A stretch of DNA of 52,524 nt, from the NCBI GenBank assembly GCA_031291075.1, contig JARLJS010000274.1, forward strand, positions 1 to 52,524. The letters are read 5' to 3'. Each line of letters starts with the position of its first letter. The stretch's first letter is position 1. Below are positions 7,753 to 16,836 of the stretch, in pieces. Source of the DNA: Nevskia sp. Lineage in GTDB: Bacteria > Pseudomonadota > Gammaproteobacteria > Nevskiales > Nevskiaceae. The translations under genes and the position numbers were made by a program. The notes beneath the pieces were generated by a model. The model did not search any database. It was not told where the DNA came from and saw only the letters and a list, made by a program, of their open reading frames with translations.

Positions 7753-9054
7753 TTGAAGGACAGCTTGTCGCTTGTCTGCCTGCTGTTCCTGCTCGCCCTC
7801 CCCGCCCGCGCCCAGGAGCTCTACCCGTCCTCCGGCCGCTCCGGCGAAACCCTCAGCGTCAGCGTGCTCACCTTCCAGCCCGGCACGGTGTACTGGCAGC
7901 GCTTCGGCCACAACGCGATCCTGGTGCGCGACCGCGCCAGCGGCGAGGACCTGGCCTACAACTACGGCATCTTCGATTTCAGCGAAAAGAACTTCCTGCT
8001 CAACTTCGCCCGCGGCTATATGAATTACCGCATGGCGGTGGACGGGCTGGAGCGCGACCTCGACATCTATCGCGAGGACGGCCGCTGGGTCGAAGAGCAG
8101 AAGCTCAACCTGACGCCGACACAGCGCGCGGCGCTGAGCGATTTCCTGGACTGGAACGCCCGGCCGGAAAACATGCGCTACCGCTATGACTATTTCCTCT
8201 CCAACTGCTCGACCCGGGTGCGCGACGCGCTGGATCGCGTGCTCGGCGGCGCGCTGCGCAAGCAGCTGGAGGCGATCCTCGCCCCGATCAGCTACCGCTA
8301 CGACGCGGTGCGCCTGATCTCGCCGGAATTCTTCGCCGGCCTGGGCATGGACGTGGCGCTGGGTCCGGACGCGGACCGGCCGCTCAACCTGTGGCAGGAC
8401 AGCTTCGTGCCGATGCAGCTGATGGGGGCGCTGCGGCAGGTGAAGGTAACCGATGCCGACGGACACGAGCAGCCGCTGGTGACCTCCGAGACGCGCCTGC
8501 TGCAGAGCCGGGTACCGGAAGAGCCGGCGCAGCCGCCCGACTGGCGCCTGCCGTTCCTGGCGATCGGGCTCGGCTATGCCGCGCTGCTGCTGGCGCTGGC
8601 TTGGCGGCGGCGCACGGTGGCCACGGCGCGGATCGGCTTCGCGGTGCTGGCGACCGCCTTCAGCCTGGTCTGCGGCACGGCCGGGCTGATCCTGGCGGCG
8701 CTGTGGGGGCTCACCCAGCACTGGAGCGGCTGGCACAACGAGAATCTACTGCTGCTCGATCCCCTCTGCCTGCTGCTGCTGCCGCACTGGGTCCGCTCGG
8801 CATGGCCGCGCTACCGCCCGGGCAGGTCGCTGCGGCGCCTCGCCGCCATCGCCGGCGGGATGGCAGCGTTTTCGCTGGTGCTGCGGCAGCTGCCGGGCTG
8901 CTACCAGGGCAACCTGGCGTGGATCCTGCTCCTGCTGCCGCCGCACGCGGCCCTGTTGCTGGCGCTGCGCCTGCCCGCCGCGTTCGAGGAGGAGCCGGTG
9001 GTGCCGCCCCCGCCCGAGTGGACGCCCACCTTCCGGGTCAGGCGCGTGCCGTGA
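7753..9054 (+). CDS. Lnb-like DUF4105 membrane protein (putative lipoprotein N-acyl transferase)
   Basis: 433 residues from TTG 7753, directly before a signal peptide (ends ALPARA-Q). An in-frame ATG at 7654 overlaps the corC stop, but would add 33 residues translated from the REPIN. The periplasmic DUF4105 domain shows R-F-G-H-N-A-I-L-V (H53), Y-N-Y-G-I-F-D-F and Y-F-L-S-N-C-S-T-R (C152); the His/Cys pair matches the proposed catalytic residues of Lnb. Four to five membrane helices follow (about 268-410). The family includes Lnb, which moves an acyl chain onto the N-terminus of lipoproteins. Here the gene occupies the usual lnt slot. Function is inferred. Confidence 0.75.
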   Translation: MKDSLSLVCLLFLLALPARAQELYPSSGRSGETLSVSVLTFQPGTVYWQRFGHNAILVRDRASGEDLAYNYGIFDFSEKNFLLNFARGYMNYRMAVDGLERDLDIYREDGRWVEEQKLNLTPTQRAALSDFLDWNARPENMRYRYDYFLSNCSTRVRDALDRVLGGALRKQLEAILAPISYRYDAVRLISPEFFAGLGMDVALGPDADRPLNLWQDSFVPMQLMGALRQVKVTDADGHEQPLVTSETRLLQSRVPEEPAQPPDWRLPFLAIGLGYAALLLALAWRRRTVATARIGFAVLATAFSLVCGTAGLILAALWGLTQHWSGWHNENLLLLDPLCLLLLPHWVRSAWPRYRPGRSLRRLAAIAGGMAAFSLVLRQLPGCYQGNLAWILLLLPPHAALLLALRLPAAFEEEPVVPPPPEWTPTFRVRRVP

Positions 9055-9943
9055 CGCCCTGGCGGAACTCCAGGTAGGCCTGCAGCGTCTCCTCCGGCGA
9101 TTCGATCTGCGGGTAGTGTCCGATGCCCGGCAGCAGCACCAGGTCCGGGTTGGGCACCAGCTGCCGGTAACGCTCCGCCATGTGCAGGCCGCAGACGGGG
9201 TCGCTCTTGCCGCAGATCAGGCGCAACGGCACCCGGGTCCGCTGCAGCACCTCGACCCAGCGCTCGCGCTGCTGCTCGCGCTCCTTGAGATAGCGCATCT
9301 GCTTGTAAGCCAGGTCCGCCCCGCCGTTGTAGGCGATCAGCTGCCAGAATTCCGCCAGCTCGTCGAAGCTGGGCTGGGTGTTGGGACCGAACACGCGGCT
9401 GAAGCTGTGCTGGAAACCGTGCTCGGTCATCAGCTTGCTGACCAGGGCGCCGGCGCGCGACAGCAGCAGTTTCTGCAGCAGCGTCGGGTGGAACGCTTCC
9501 GGGAACAGGCCACCGTTGAGCAGGCACAGCGATTCCAGCGCCAGCGCCGCGGTACTGCCGCCCCGGCGTTCCTCCTGCCGCGCCAGCAGCTCCTGCGCCA
9601 CGGTATCGCCGTAGCCATGGCCGATGACGTGGCAGCGACCGATGCCCAGTGACGTCAGCAGCCCTTCCTGCAGGTCGGCCTGGTCGGCGATGGTGTAGTC
9701 GTAGTCCCGCGGCTTGGCCGAATAGCCGAAACCGATCATGTCGGCGGCCACCACCCGTCCGAAGCGTGCGCACAGCGCCGGCCACAGCTTGTGCCAGTCC
9801 CAGGATGCGGTCGGCGAGCCGTGCAGCAGCAGCAGGGCCGGGCCGTCGCCGCTGCCGCCGGTCTGGTAGAACACCGGGTGGCCGCGATGCATGTAGCGCT
9901 GGCCACGCTCGTACCAGACCTTGAAGGTGACGGCCTCTTCCAT
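9038..9943 (-). CDS. MEST-like alpha/beta hydrolase with missing nucleophile (possible pseudoenzyme)
   Basis: 301 residues with an alpha/beta-hydrolase core: oxyanion loop L-H-G-S-P-T-A-S-W-D-W, D-M-I-G-F-G-Y-S-A-K-P, and a C-terminal G-I-G-H-Y-P-Q with the catalytic His. The nucleophile elbow reads H-V-I-G-H-G-Y-G-D, with Gly110 (GGC, bases 9614-9616) where MEST/haloalkane-dehalogenase-like relatives have Asp. The neighbouring paralogue keeps Asp. No frameshift or stop is present, so the gene is intact but probably lacks ordinary hydrolase chemistry. Its end overlaps the convergent DUF4105 gene by 17 bp. Confidence 0.85.
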   Translation of the reverse strand: MEEAVTFKVWYERGQRYMHRGHPVFYQTGGSGDGPALLLLHGSPTASWDWHKLWPALCARFGRVVAADMIGFGYSAKPRDYDYTIADQADLQEGLLTSLGIGRCHVIGHGYGDTVAQELLARQEERRGGSTAALALESLCLLNGGLFPEAFHPTLLQKLLLSRAGALVSKLMTEHGFQHSFSRVFGPNTQPSFDELAEFWQLIAYNGGADLAYKQMRYLKEREQQRERWVEVLQRTRVPLRLICGKSDPVCGLHMAERYRQLVPNPDLVLLPGIGHYPQIESPEETLQAYLEFRQGVTARA

Positions 9944-9992
9944 GATGGGAACGTAAGCTGATGCCGCGATTTACGCAATGCTCGGCACGACA

Positions 9993-10889
9993 TCACCCTG
10001 CCGCGAGACGGTCATGGAAGGCCATGAATGCCGCCAGCGTGCCGCGCGGATCCTCCACCTGCGGATAGTGGCCGATGCCGGGCAGCAACACCGTATCCGG
10101 GTTCGGCACCAGCTCGCGGTAGCGCTGCACCATGTGCGCGCCGGACACCGGGTCCTCCGGTCCGTCGATGACCCGCAGCGGCACGCCGGTCCGCTGCAGG
10201 GCGCCCACCCACCGCTCGCGGTGACGCCGCCGCTCCGGCATGTAGTGGATCAGCTGGTGGGCGATGCGGTTGCCGCCGGCGTGGGCCACCAGCTGCCAGA
10301 AGCGGTGCATCTCCTCCGGCCCGGGCCTGGTGGCCGGCCCGAACACCGCGGCGAAGCTGCGAGCGAAGCTGCGCTCGCTCATCAGCGCCGACAGCAGCGG
10401 CCCCAGGGGCGTGAGCAGCAGCTTCTGCACCGTGCGCGGACGATGGCTCTCCGGGAACAGGCCGCCGTTGAGCAGGCACAGCGACTGCAGCCGCAACGAA
10501 CCGTCGCCGTCCGCCTTGCGCTCCTCGTGGCGCGCCAGCAGCTCCTGCGCCACGGTGTCGCCATAGTCGTGCGCCAGGATATGGTAGCGGGCGATCCCCT
10601 CATGGCGCAGCAACGCCTCGTGCAGGTCGGCCTGGTCCAGGATGGAGTAGGCGTAGTCGCGCGGCTTGGCCGACCAGCCGAAGCCGATCATGTCCGGCGC
10701 CAGTACCCGGCCGAAGTGCGCGCACAGGTCCGGCCACAGCGCATGCCAGTCCCACGAGGCAGTGGGAAAGCCGTGGATGCAGACCAGCGCGTCGCCGCTG
10801 CCGTTGCCGCCGGATTGCCAGAAGATCGAATGCCCATGGTGCGGGAACCTGCGGCCGCTGTCGCGCCAGGATTCGAAGCTCGGTGTCAT
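9993..10889 (-). CDS. MEST-like alpha/beta hydrolase
   Basis: 298 residues, clearly paralogous to the gene 49 bp downstream: H-G-F-P-T-A-S-W-D-W-H-A-L-W-P, D-M-I-G-F-G-W-S-A-K-P-R-D-Y and D-T-V-A-Q-E-L-L-A-R are shared almost exactly. The nucleophile elbow is H-I-L-A-H-D-Y-G-D with Asp108, an acidic residue follows in D-G-P-E-D-P-V-S-G, and the catalytic His is in G-I-G-H-Y-P-Q-V. The Asp nucleophile places it with MEST, epoxide-hydrolase or haloalkane-dehalogenase-like members rather than serine esterases. Substrate unknown; no signal peptide, so cytosolic. Confidence 0.85.
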   Translation of the reverse strand: MTPSFESWRDSGRRFPHHGHSIFWQSGGNGSGDALVCIHGFPTASWDWHALWPDLCAHFGRVLAPDMIGFGWSAKPRDYAYSILDQADLHEALLRHEGIARYHILAHDYGDTVAQELLARHEERKADGDGSLRLQSLCLLNGGLFPESHRPRTVQKLLLTPLGPLLSALMSERSFARSFAAVFGPATRPGPEEMHRFWQLVAHAGGNRIAHQLIHYMPERRRHRERWVGALQRTGVPLRVIDGPEDPVSGAHMVQRYRELVPNPDTVLLPGIGHYPQVEDPRGTLAAFMAFHDRLAAG

Positions 10890-10942
10890 GAACGCTCCGC
10901 TGTGGAAAGATAGGCGCCAAATCCGCCCGACCGGGACACTCG

Positions 10943-11683
10943 ATGCCGCAACAGAGCGCAGTCTACTTCACCGCAGGCACGTTCAAGTTCCTGCGCGGCC
11001 TGGCCCGCAACAACAACCGCGACTGGTTCGCCGCGCACAAACCGGAATATGAAAGCCAGTTGCGGCAGCCATTCCTGCGCCTGATCGCCGACCTGGCGGA
11101 GCCGCTGCGCAAACTCAGCCCGCAGTACGTGGCCAATCCCAAGACGGTGGGCGGCTCGCTGTTCCGCATCCATCGCGACACCCGCTTTTCGGGCGACAAG
11201 GCACCGTACAAACCCTGGGCCGGCGCCAGCTTCTACCACCAGGCCACCCGCGGCATCGCGCGCGGCGCCGACGGCACCACCGGCATGATGGGCCGGCTCG
11301 ACGCGCCGGTGTTCTACCTGCACGTGCAGCCGGGCCAGTGCTTCCTCAGCGGCGGCCTGTGGCACCCCATGCCGGAATCGGTGAAGCGGGTGCGCAGCTA
11401 CATGGTCAACAACCCGGCGAGCTGGAAGAAGGCCACCCGCTCGGCCGCCTTCACCCGCACGTACGGCGAGCTGGGAGGCGAATCATTGAGTCGCCCGCCG
11501 CGCGGCTACGATGCGGAGCACGAGCTGATCGTGGACCTGAAGCGCAAGGACTACGTCTGCAGCGCCCAACTCGACGACGCGGCCCTGTGCGAGCCCGGAC
11601 TGGTCAAGCTGCTGCTGCGCCACTACAGCACCGCGGCGCCGCTGGTGGACTGGCTGTGCGGGGCCTTGGACCTGGAGTACTGA
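10943..11683 (+). CDS. DUF2461 family protein
   Basis: 246 residues. The start gives F-K-F-L-R-G-L-A-R-N-N-N-R-D-W-F-A-A-H-K, the hallmark opening of DUF2461 (TIGR02453). R-I-H-R-D-T-R-F-S-G-D-K-A-P-Y-K-P and F-Y-L-H-V-Q-P-G follow, as in the family. Biochemical function is not established for this family. Cytosolic by lack of signal or membrane segments. It is divergent from the hydrolase pair (53 bp) and converges on the MFS gene. Confidence 0.88.
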   Translation: MPQQSAVYFTAGTFKFLRGLARNNNRDWFAAHKPEYESQLRQPFLRLIADLAEPLRKLSPQYVANPKTVGGSLFRIHRDTRFSGDKAPYKPWAGASFYHQATRGIARGADGTTGMMGRLDAPVFYLHVQPGQCFLSGGLWHPMPESVKRVRSYMVNNPASWKKATRSAAFTRTYGELGGESLSRPPRGYDAEHELIVDLKRKDYVCSAQLDDAALCEPGLVKLLLRHYSTAAPLVDWLCGALDLEY

Positions 11684-11731
11684 CAAGGACGAAGCCACCC
11701 CGCGGCACAGGCCAGACCGATTCGGCACGGC

Positions 11732-13000
11732 TCACAGCCGCACCGCGAACAGCTCCTTCGAGCGCCGCCAGACGTACAGCACGGTGATCAGAGTGATGCT
11801 GGCGCCGAAGACGACCGACGGCACCGTACCCATCAGGCGCGCGGCCACGCCGGATTCGAACGCGCCCAGCTCGTTGGAAACGGTGACGAAGATGCTGTTG
11901 ACCGACACCACCCGGCCGCGCAGATGGTCCGGCGGCAGCATCTGCAGGATGGTGCCGCGGATCACCACGCTGACGCTGTCGAATGCGCCGGTCAGGAACA
12001 GCAGCAGCACCGACAACCAGAAGCTGCGCGATAACGCGAACAGCAGCGTCGCCACGCCGAAGCCGGTGACCACCACCAGCAGGTTGCGCCAGGCGTGGCG
12101 GGTGGGCGGGTGACGGGTGCAGGCCAGGATGGTGAGCATGGCGCCCAGCGAAGGCGCGGCGCGCAGCACGCCGAGGCCCTCGGCGCCGGCGTGCAGGATG
12201 TCGGCGGCGAAGATCGGCAGGATCGCCACCACGCCGCCGAACAGCACCGAAAACAAATCCAGCGAGATCGAGTACAGGATGATGCGGTTGCCGAACACGA
12301 AGCCGATGCCCTGGCGCACACTCTGCCGCAGGCTCTCTCCGGGCGTCGCGGCCGGCGCCGGCGGGCGCGGCCGCAGGCCACGGAACAGCAGCAGCGCCGC
12401 CAGCATCAGCGCCAGCACCAGGGCGAGCGTGCCGGTGAGGCCGGCGGCGGCGTAGAGGAAGCCGGCACACAACGGCCCGAGGATGGCGCCGGCCTGCCAG
12501 CAAGCGCTGCGCCAGGCGGAGGCGTTGCCGTAGATCTCGCGCGGCACGATGAAGGCGGTGAGCGAACTCGCCGCCGGCGAGAAGAAACCGCGCGCCAGTC
12601 CGAGCGCGGCGATCACGCCATAGATGGTGGCCAACAGCGTGGACTGCGCGATACGCGCGCGCGTTTGCGGCAGGGTCACCCACAGCAGCACGACCGAGGA
12701 ACACAGCACGAAGCTCAGCGCCAGCAGCATGATGCGGCGGCGGTCGTAGCGGTCGGCGACGTGTCCGCCGAACAGCGCCAGGGCGATGAACGGCACCGCC
12801 TCGGCCAGACCCAGCAGGCCCAGCACCAGCGGGTCGCGCGTCAGGGTGTAGAGCTCGTAGCCCAGCGCGACTTCCTGCACCAGCACCGCGATGGTGAACA
12901 GGAACACGCCGGCCAGCACGTTGCGGAACTCGGCATAGCGCAGCGCGGCGAGGGCGTCGCGGCGCGGCGCGGCGGTTTGCGGCGGAGCGGATTCGGGCAT
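11732..13000 (-). CDS. MFS transporter (MFS_3/EntS-like exporter)
   Basis: 422 residues from ATG 13000 (MPESAPPQ); three more residues are possible from 13009. About twelve membrane helices alternate with short loops. The diagnostic loop 2-3 motif is G-G-H-V-A-D-R-Y-D-R-R-R, and the central cytoplasmic loop carries ESLRQSVRQGIGFVFGNRIIL, typical of the MFS_3 group that includes EntS-like exporters. A later G-A-F-D-S-V-S-V-V-I-R-G-T-I-L-Q matches that group. Proton-coupled efflux at the inner membrane is likely; the substrate cannot be inferred. It lies just beyond the rsmI stop on the same strand. Confidence 0.87.
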   Translation of the reverse strand: MPESAPPQTAAPRRDALAALRYAEFRNVLAGVFLFTIAVLVQEVALGYELYTLTRDPLVLGLLGLAEAVPFIALALFGGHVADRYDRRRIMLLALSFVLCSSVVLLWVTLPQTRARIAQSTLLATIYGVIAALGLARGFFSPAASSLTAFIVPREIYGNASAWRSACWQAGAILGPLCAGFLYAAAGLTGTLALVLALMLAALLLFRGLRPRPPAPAATPGESLRQSVRQGIGFVFGNRIILYSISLDLFSVLFGGVVAILPIFAADILHAGAEGLGVLRAAPSLGAMLTILACTRHPPTRHAWRNLLVVVTGFGVATLLFALSRSFWLSVLLLFLTGAFDSVSVVIRGTILQMLPPDHLRGRVVSVNSIFVTVSNELGAFESGVAARLMGTVPSVVFGASITLITVLYVWRRSKELFAVRL

Positions 13001-13013
13001 GCCTACCACGGCT

Positions 13014-13937
13014 TCAGCGAGGGCCGCTATTGTCCTCGTTTTCCGGCTGCGCGCCAGTCAGGCGCACGGCGGCGGCGTACAGCACCTTGCGCGGCGCCCC
13101 GCTGATCTCCGCCGCGAGGCGGGCGGCCGCGGAAGCGGGCAGCTCGCGCAGCAGCAGGCGCAGCACGCGCTCCCCCTCGGCCAGGTCGGCGGCCTGCTGC
13201 GCGCCCTCGATCAGCAGGACGAATTCGCCGCGGCTGCGGTTGGCGTCCGCCGCCTGCCATTCGAGCAGGCCGGCGGCGGTGCCGCTGTAGGTCTCCTCGA
13301 AACGCTTGCTCAGTTCGCGCGACAGCGCCACGCGCCGCTCCGGTCCAAGCACGGCGACGAGGTCGGCGAGCGCCTCGCCGATGCGATGGGCCGACTCGTA
13401 GACGATAACGGTGCGCGGCTCGCGGCCGAGCTGTTCCAACCGCGCCCTGCGCGCTCCCGGCTTAGGCGGCAGGAAGCCGGCGAACACGAAGGCGTCGCTG
13501 GGCAGGCCGGACACCGACAGCGCCGCCACCGCGGCGCAGGGACCCGGTACCGCGTAGACCGGCACGCCGGCGGCGCGCGCGGCCCGCACCAGGGCAAAAC
13601 CGGGGTCGGAGATCAACGGCGTGCCCGCGTCCGAAATCAGCGCCAGGGAGGCGCCGCCCTGCAGGCGCCGCACCAGGTCGGCGGCGATGCGGTCCTCGTT
13701 GTGCTCGTGCAGGGCCAGCAGAGGGCGCTGGATGCCGCAATGGGCCAGCAGCACGCCGCTGGTACGGGTGTCCTCGGCGGCGATGGCGTCCACCGCCGCC
13801 AGCACCTCGCGGGCGCGCGGCGAAAGATCGCCCAGGTTGCCGATCGGCGTGGCGACCACATACAGGGCGCCGGGTCTGACAGTGTGACCCGTGTCTTGTT
13901 GCGGGCTGGGCGCGTCATCCTGCTGCGTGATGGTCAT
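13014..13937 (-). CDS. rsmI: 16S rRNA (cytidine1402-2'-O)-methyltransferase RsmI
   Basis: 307 residues from ATG 13937. Tetrapyrrole-methylase fold with A-L-Y-V-V-A-T-P-I-G-N-L-G-D, A-E-D-T-R-T-S, L-I-S-D-A-G-T-P-L-I-S-D-P-G, V-P-G-P-C-A-A-V-A-A-L and the C-terminal R-G-E-F-V-L-L-I-E-G, all standard for RsmI. It methylates the ribose of C1402 in the decoding centre. The divergent arrangement with lpoA matches the conserved yraL/yraM locus. Its start codon is only 15 bp from the lpoA start, so promoters must overlap the opposite coding sequence. Confidence 0.95.
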   Translation of the reverse strand: MTITQQDDAPSPQQDTGHTVRPGALYVVATPIGNLGDLSPRAREVLAAVDAIAAEDTRTSGVLLAHCGIQRPLLALHEHNEDRIAADLVRRLQGGASLALISDAGTPLISDPGFALVRAARAAGVPVYAVPGPCAAVAALSVSGLPSDAFVFAGFLPPKPGARRARLEQLGREPRTVIVYESAHRIGEALADLVAVLGPERRVALSRELSKRFEETYSGTAAGLLEWQAADANRSRGEFVLLIEGAQQAADLAEGERVLRLLLRELPASAAARLAAEISGAPRKVLYAAAVRLTGAQPENEDNSGPR

Positions 13938-13952
13938 GTCATACTTTAACGG

Positions 13953-15866
13953 ATGAGCCCTCGCAGATTGATTCCCCCCGCCCTGCTGCTGCTGGCGGTG
14001 CATGCCGGTTGCGCCGCCCGCCCGGCCGCCACCGAGAGCGCGCCCGCCGTGGCGGTGCAAGCCCAGAAGACAGCGCCCGCCGGCGACTACGCCGCCAATG
14101 CACGGGCGCTGGAACAAACCGCGGCGCAGATGGCCCCGCCGCAGAGCTACGACTACCACCTGCGCGCGGCCGAGACCGCCGCCGACGGCGGCGATTTCGC
14201 CTACGCCGGCCGCATCCTGGACGCGCTGCCGGTCCCCACGCTGGATCCCGAGCTGCAGTTGCGCGTGCGGCTGGTGCGCGCCCGCGCGGCGCTGGCGCGC
14301 AACGACACGGCCGGCGCCCTGTGGATCCTGTCGCCGGGCTACCCGCAGGGCTCTCCCCTGGCCGAACGGGTGCTGCTACTGCGCGGGCGCACCCTGTTCC
14401 GTCTCAACGACCCGGTGGGGGCGACGCAGGCGCTGGTGCAGCGCGAGCGCCTCCTCGGCACGCCGGCGGCGGTGGCGGAGAACCACGATGCGATCTGGTC
14501 GGGCCTGAGCGCCGGCCCGCTGGACTCGGCGCTCGCGCGTGCCGGCAACGCCGACCCGGTGACGCGTGGCTGGGTGGAACTGGCCAACCTGGCCCGCCGC
14601 AATGCCTCCCTGGAGCTGTACGAGGGCTGGCGCCAGCGTTATCCCGGCCACCCGGGGCAGGATCGGCTGGCTGGCCTGATGATGCCGAATGCGCCGCCCC
14701 TGGCCGCGCCGCCGGCTCCCGCCAATGCCCAGCCGTCTCCAGCAGCGCCGGTAGCGGCCGCGCCCGGCGCGGCACCCGCCACGGCCTTTTCGACGCTGCC
14801 GGCCAAAGCCGGCTTCTATGCCCTGCTGCTGCCGCAGGGCGGGGGCCTGAGCGCCATCGGCGAAGCGATCCGCACCGGCTTCACCGCGGCGGCGGCGCGC
14901 GCCGGCGGCAACGCCGACCTGCGCGTCTATGACGCCGGCAATCCTGCCGCAGCCGCCAGCGCCTACAACCAGGCGGTGAGCGAGGGTGCCGGCGTGGTGG
15001 TCGGCCCGCTGCTGCGGGGTGACGTGAACGCCTTGAGCCAGGGCGGCGGCATCCGCACGCCGGTGCTGGCGCTCAACTACCTGGACAGCGGCCGCAACGG
15101 CCCGCCCGGCTTCTACCAGTTCGGCCTGGCGCCCGAGGACGAGGCGCGCGCCGCCGCCGAGGACGCGGTGGCGCGTGGCCTGCGGCGAGCGCTGGTGCTG
15201 GTGCCGGAGACCGAACGCGGCAGCCGCGTACTGGCGGCGTTCTCGCAGCACCTGGGCGAACTGGGCGGCGACACCGTGGCCACCGGTCGCTATTCGGGCG
15301 AACCGAAGAACTGGTCGGCACCGGTCAGCAGCCTGCTGCACTACCGTCCGGTGGAGGACCGCAAGAAGGCGGCCGAACTGCGTGCCAATGCCGCGCCCGG
15401 GGTCGACCCGCAACGGCGCAACGATTTCGACTTCGTCTTCATCGACGCCGGCGCCAGCCAGGCGCGCATCCTGTGGCCGCTGTTCCGCTACTACCACGCC
15501 GAGCGCATGCCGATCTACGACACCGCCGCGGTGAACGAGGGCCAGGGCGACGCCGACCTGGCGGGCATCCGCTTCTGCGACGCGCCGTGGATGCTGGACG
15601 CCGGCGATACCTGGAACGCATTGCGCGGCGCTGCCCTGAGCGGCCGCAGCCCGGACCTGGCGCGCTTCTACGTGATGGGCGACGACAGCTACACGCTGGC
15701 CCTGCGCCTGAGCCAGAACAGCCTGCACCCGCTGGACGAGCTGCCGGGCGCCAGCGGCACCCTGCGCGTCGGCGACGACGGCGCCGTCCACCGCGGCCTG
15801 GTCTGCGCCCAGACCACCGAGGGCCGGCCCAGGCTGCTCGACGCGCCCGGCCCGGCCGCGCAATGA
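13953..15866 (+). CDS. lpoA: LppC-family lipoprotein, penicillin-binding protein activator LpoA
   Basis: 637 residues. Lipoprotein signal ending V-H-A-G-C with lipidated Cys20. An N-terminal TPR-like helical region (about 45-240; [20 protein letters not shown]) and an Ala/Pro-rich linker (about 245-275) precede the periplasmic-binding-protein-like LppC domain ([21 protein letters not shown]...[13 protein letters not shown]...PVLALNYL). Outer-membrane-anchored activator of PBP1a peptidoglycan synthesis. It heads lpoA-yraN-diaA; its stop overlaps the yraN start (ATGA). Confidence 0.93.
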   Translation: MSPRRLIPPALLLLAVHAGCAARPAATESAPAVAVQAQKTAPAGDYAANARALEQTAAQMAPPQSYDYHLRAAETAADGGDFAYAGRILDALPVPTLDPELQLRVRLVRARAALARNDTAGALWILSPGYPQGSPLAERVLLLRGRTLFRLNDPVGATQALVQRERLLGTPAAVAENHDAIWSGLSAGPLDSALARAGNADPVTRGWVELANLARRNASLELYEGWRQRYPGHPGQDRLAGLMMPNAPPLAAPPAPANAQPSPAAPVAAAPGAAPATAFSTLPAKAGFYALLLPQGGGLSAIGEAIRTGFTAAAARAGGNADLRVYDAGNPAAAASAYNQAVSEGAGVVVGPLLRGDVNALSQGGGIRTPVLALNYLDSGRNGPPGFYQFGLAPEDEARAAAEDAVARGLRRALVLVPETERGSRVLAAFSQHLGELGGDTVATGRYSGEPKNWSAPVSSLLHYRPVEDRKKAAELRANAAPGVDPQRRNDFDFVFIDAGASQARILWPLFRYYHAERMPIYDTAAVNEGQGDADLAGIRFCDAPWMLDAGDTWNALRGAALSGRSPDLARFYVMGDDSYTLALRLSQNSLHPLDELPGASGTLRVGDDGAVHRGLVCAQTTEGRPRLLDAPGPAAQ

Positions 15867-16222
15867 ACGACCGCGCCGCCGCCGGCGCGGCAGCCGAAGC
15901 GCGCGCGCAGCAGCACCTCGAACGGCGCGGCCTCAAGCTGGTGACACGCAACTGGCGCTGCCCCGGCGGCGAACTGGACCTGGTGATGCGCGATGCCGCG
16001 ACCCTGGTCATGGTGGAAGTGCGCAAGCGCAGCCGCAGCGACTACGGCGATGCCTTCGAGTCGGTGCATGCGCGCAAGCGCGGCCGCATCGTCCACGCCG
16101 CGCGGTCGTTCCTGGCGGCGCATCCCGAGCACGAGCGCAGCCCGGTGCGCTTCGACGTGGTGGCGGTCGGCGGTGGCGGCGAGGTGGAGTGGCTGCAAGC
16201 CGCATTCGACACGGAGAACTGA
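15863..16222 (+). CDS. yraN: UPF0102 (YraN) family putative nuclease
   Basis: 119 residues, started by the ATG overlapping the lpoA stop. G-x-x-A-E-x-x-A-x-x-x-L...[20 protein letters not shown] and V-M-V-E-V-R-K-R-S are the conserved UPF0102 signatures and form a PD-(D/E)xK-like site (E-L-D...E-V-R-K). The family is predicted to act on DNA or RNA but the role is uncertain. It is embedded between lpoA and diaA as in E. coli, with a 2-bp gap to diaA. Confidence 0.92.
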   Translation: MNDRAAAGAAAEARAQQHLERRGLKLVTRNWRCPGGELDLVMRDAATLVMVEVRKRSRSDYGDAFESVHARKRGRIVHAARSFLAAHPEHERSPVRFDVVAVGGGGEVEWLQAAFDTEN

Positions 16223-16224
16223 AG

Positions 16225-16812
16225 ATGAGTCTGCAACAACGGGTACGCGCCCATTTCGAGGCCAGCATCGAGACCAAGCGGCGCACGCTCGACGCCGCAC
16301 TGCCGGTGATCGTCGCGGCAGCCGAGCACATGGCGACGGTGCTCAAGACCGGCGGCAAGGTGCTGGCCTGCGGCAACGGCGGCTCCGCCGCCGACGCGCA
16401 GCATTTCGCCGCCGAGCTGACCGGCCGCTTCGAGCGCGAGCGCCCCGGCCTGGCCGGCATCGCGCTCACCACCGACACCTCGGCGCTGACCGCCATCGCC
16501 AACGACTACAGCTACGAGCAGGTGTTCTCCAAGCAGGTGCAGGCCCTGGTGCGGCCGGGCGACCTGCTGCTGGCCATCTCCACCTCCGGCAACTCGCCTT
16601 CCGTGCTCAAGGCGATCGAGGCCGCGCACGATGGCGGCGCCAGCGTGATCGCGCTCACCGGCAAGGACGGCGGCAAGATGGCCGCGCAGATCCGCAGCGG
16701 CGATTTCGAGCTGCGCGCCGTCAGCGGCGTCACCGCGCGCATCCAGGAAACCCACATCCTGTTCCTGCACTGCCTGTGCGATGCCGTGGACCAGATCCTG
16801 TTTCCCGTCTGA
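16225..16812 (+). CDS. diaA: SIS-domain DnaA-initiator-associating protein DiaA / GmhA-like
   Basis: 195 residues from ATG 16225, which follows a GAAG ribosome-binding segment. The single SIS domain has [23 protein letters not shown] and [14 protein letters not shown]. The sequence alone cannot separate DiaA (a DnaA-binding replication regulator) from GmhA (sedoheptulose-7-phosphate isomerase). The lpoA-yraN neighbourhood favours DiaA. E. coli follows diaA with dolP, which is not present here. Confidence 0.88.
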   Translation: MSLQQRVRAHFEASIETKRRTLDAALPVIVAAAEHMATVLKTGGKVLACGNGGSAADAQHFAAELTGRFERERPGLAGIALTTDTSALTAIANDYSYEQVFSKQVQALVRPGDLLLAISTSGNSPSVLKAIEAAHDGGASVIALTGKDGGKMAAQIRSGDFELRAVSGVTARIQETHILFLHCLCDAVDQILFPV

Positions 16813-16836
16813 CCGGTCCCGACCAGCCGCGGCGCC

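Noticed and set aside
12095-13105. 336-codon plus-strand frame rich in Arg, Gln and His
   Set aside because: Antisense of the MFS transporter and part of rsmI; composition is typical of a GC-rich shadow frame.
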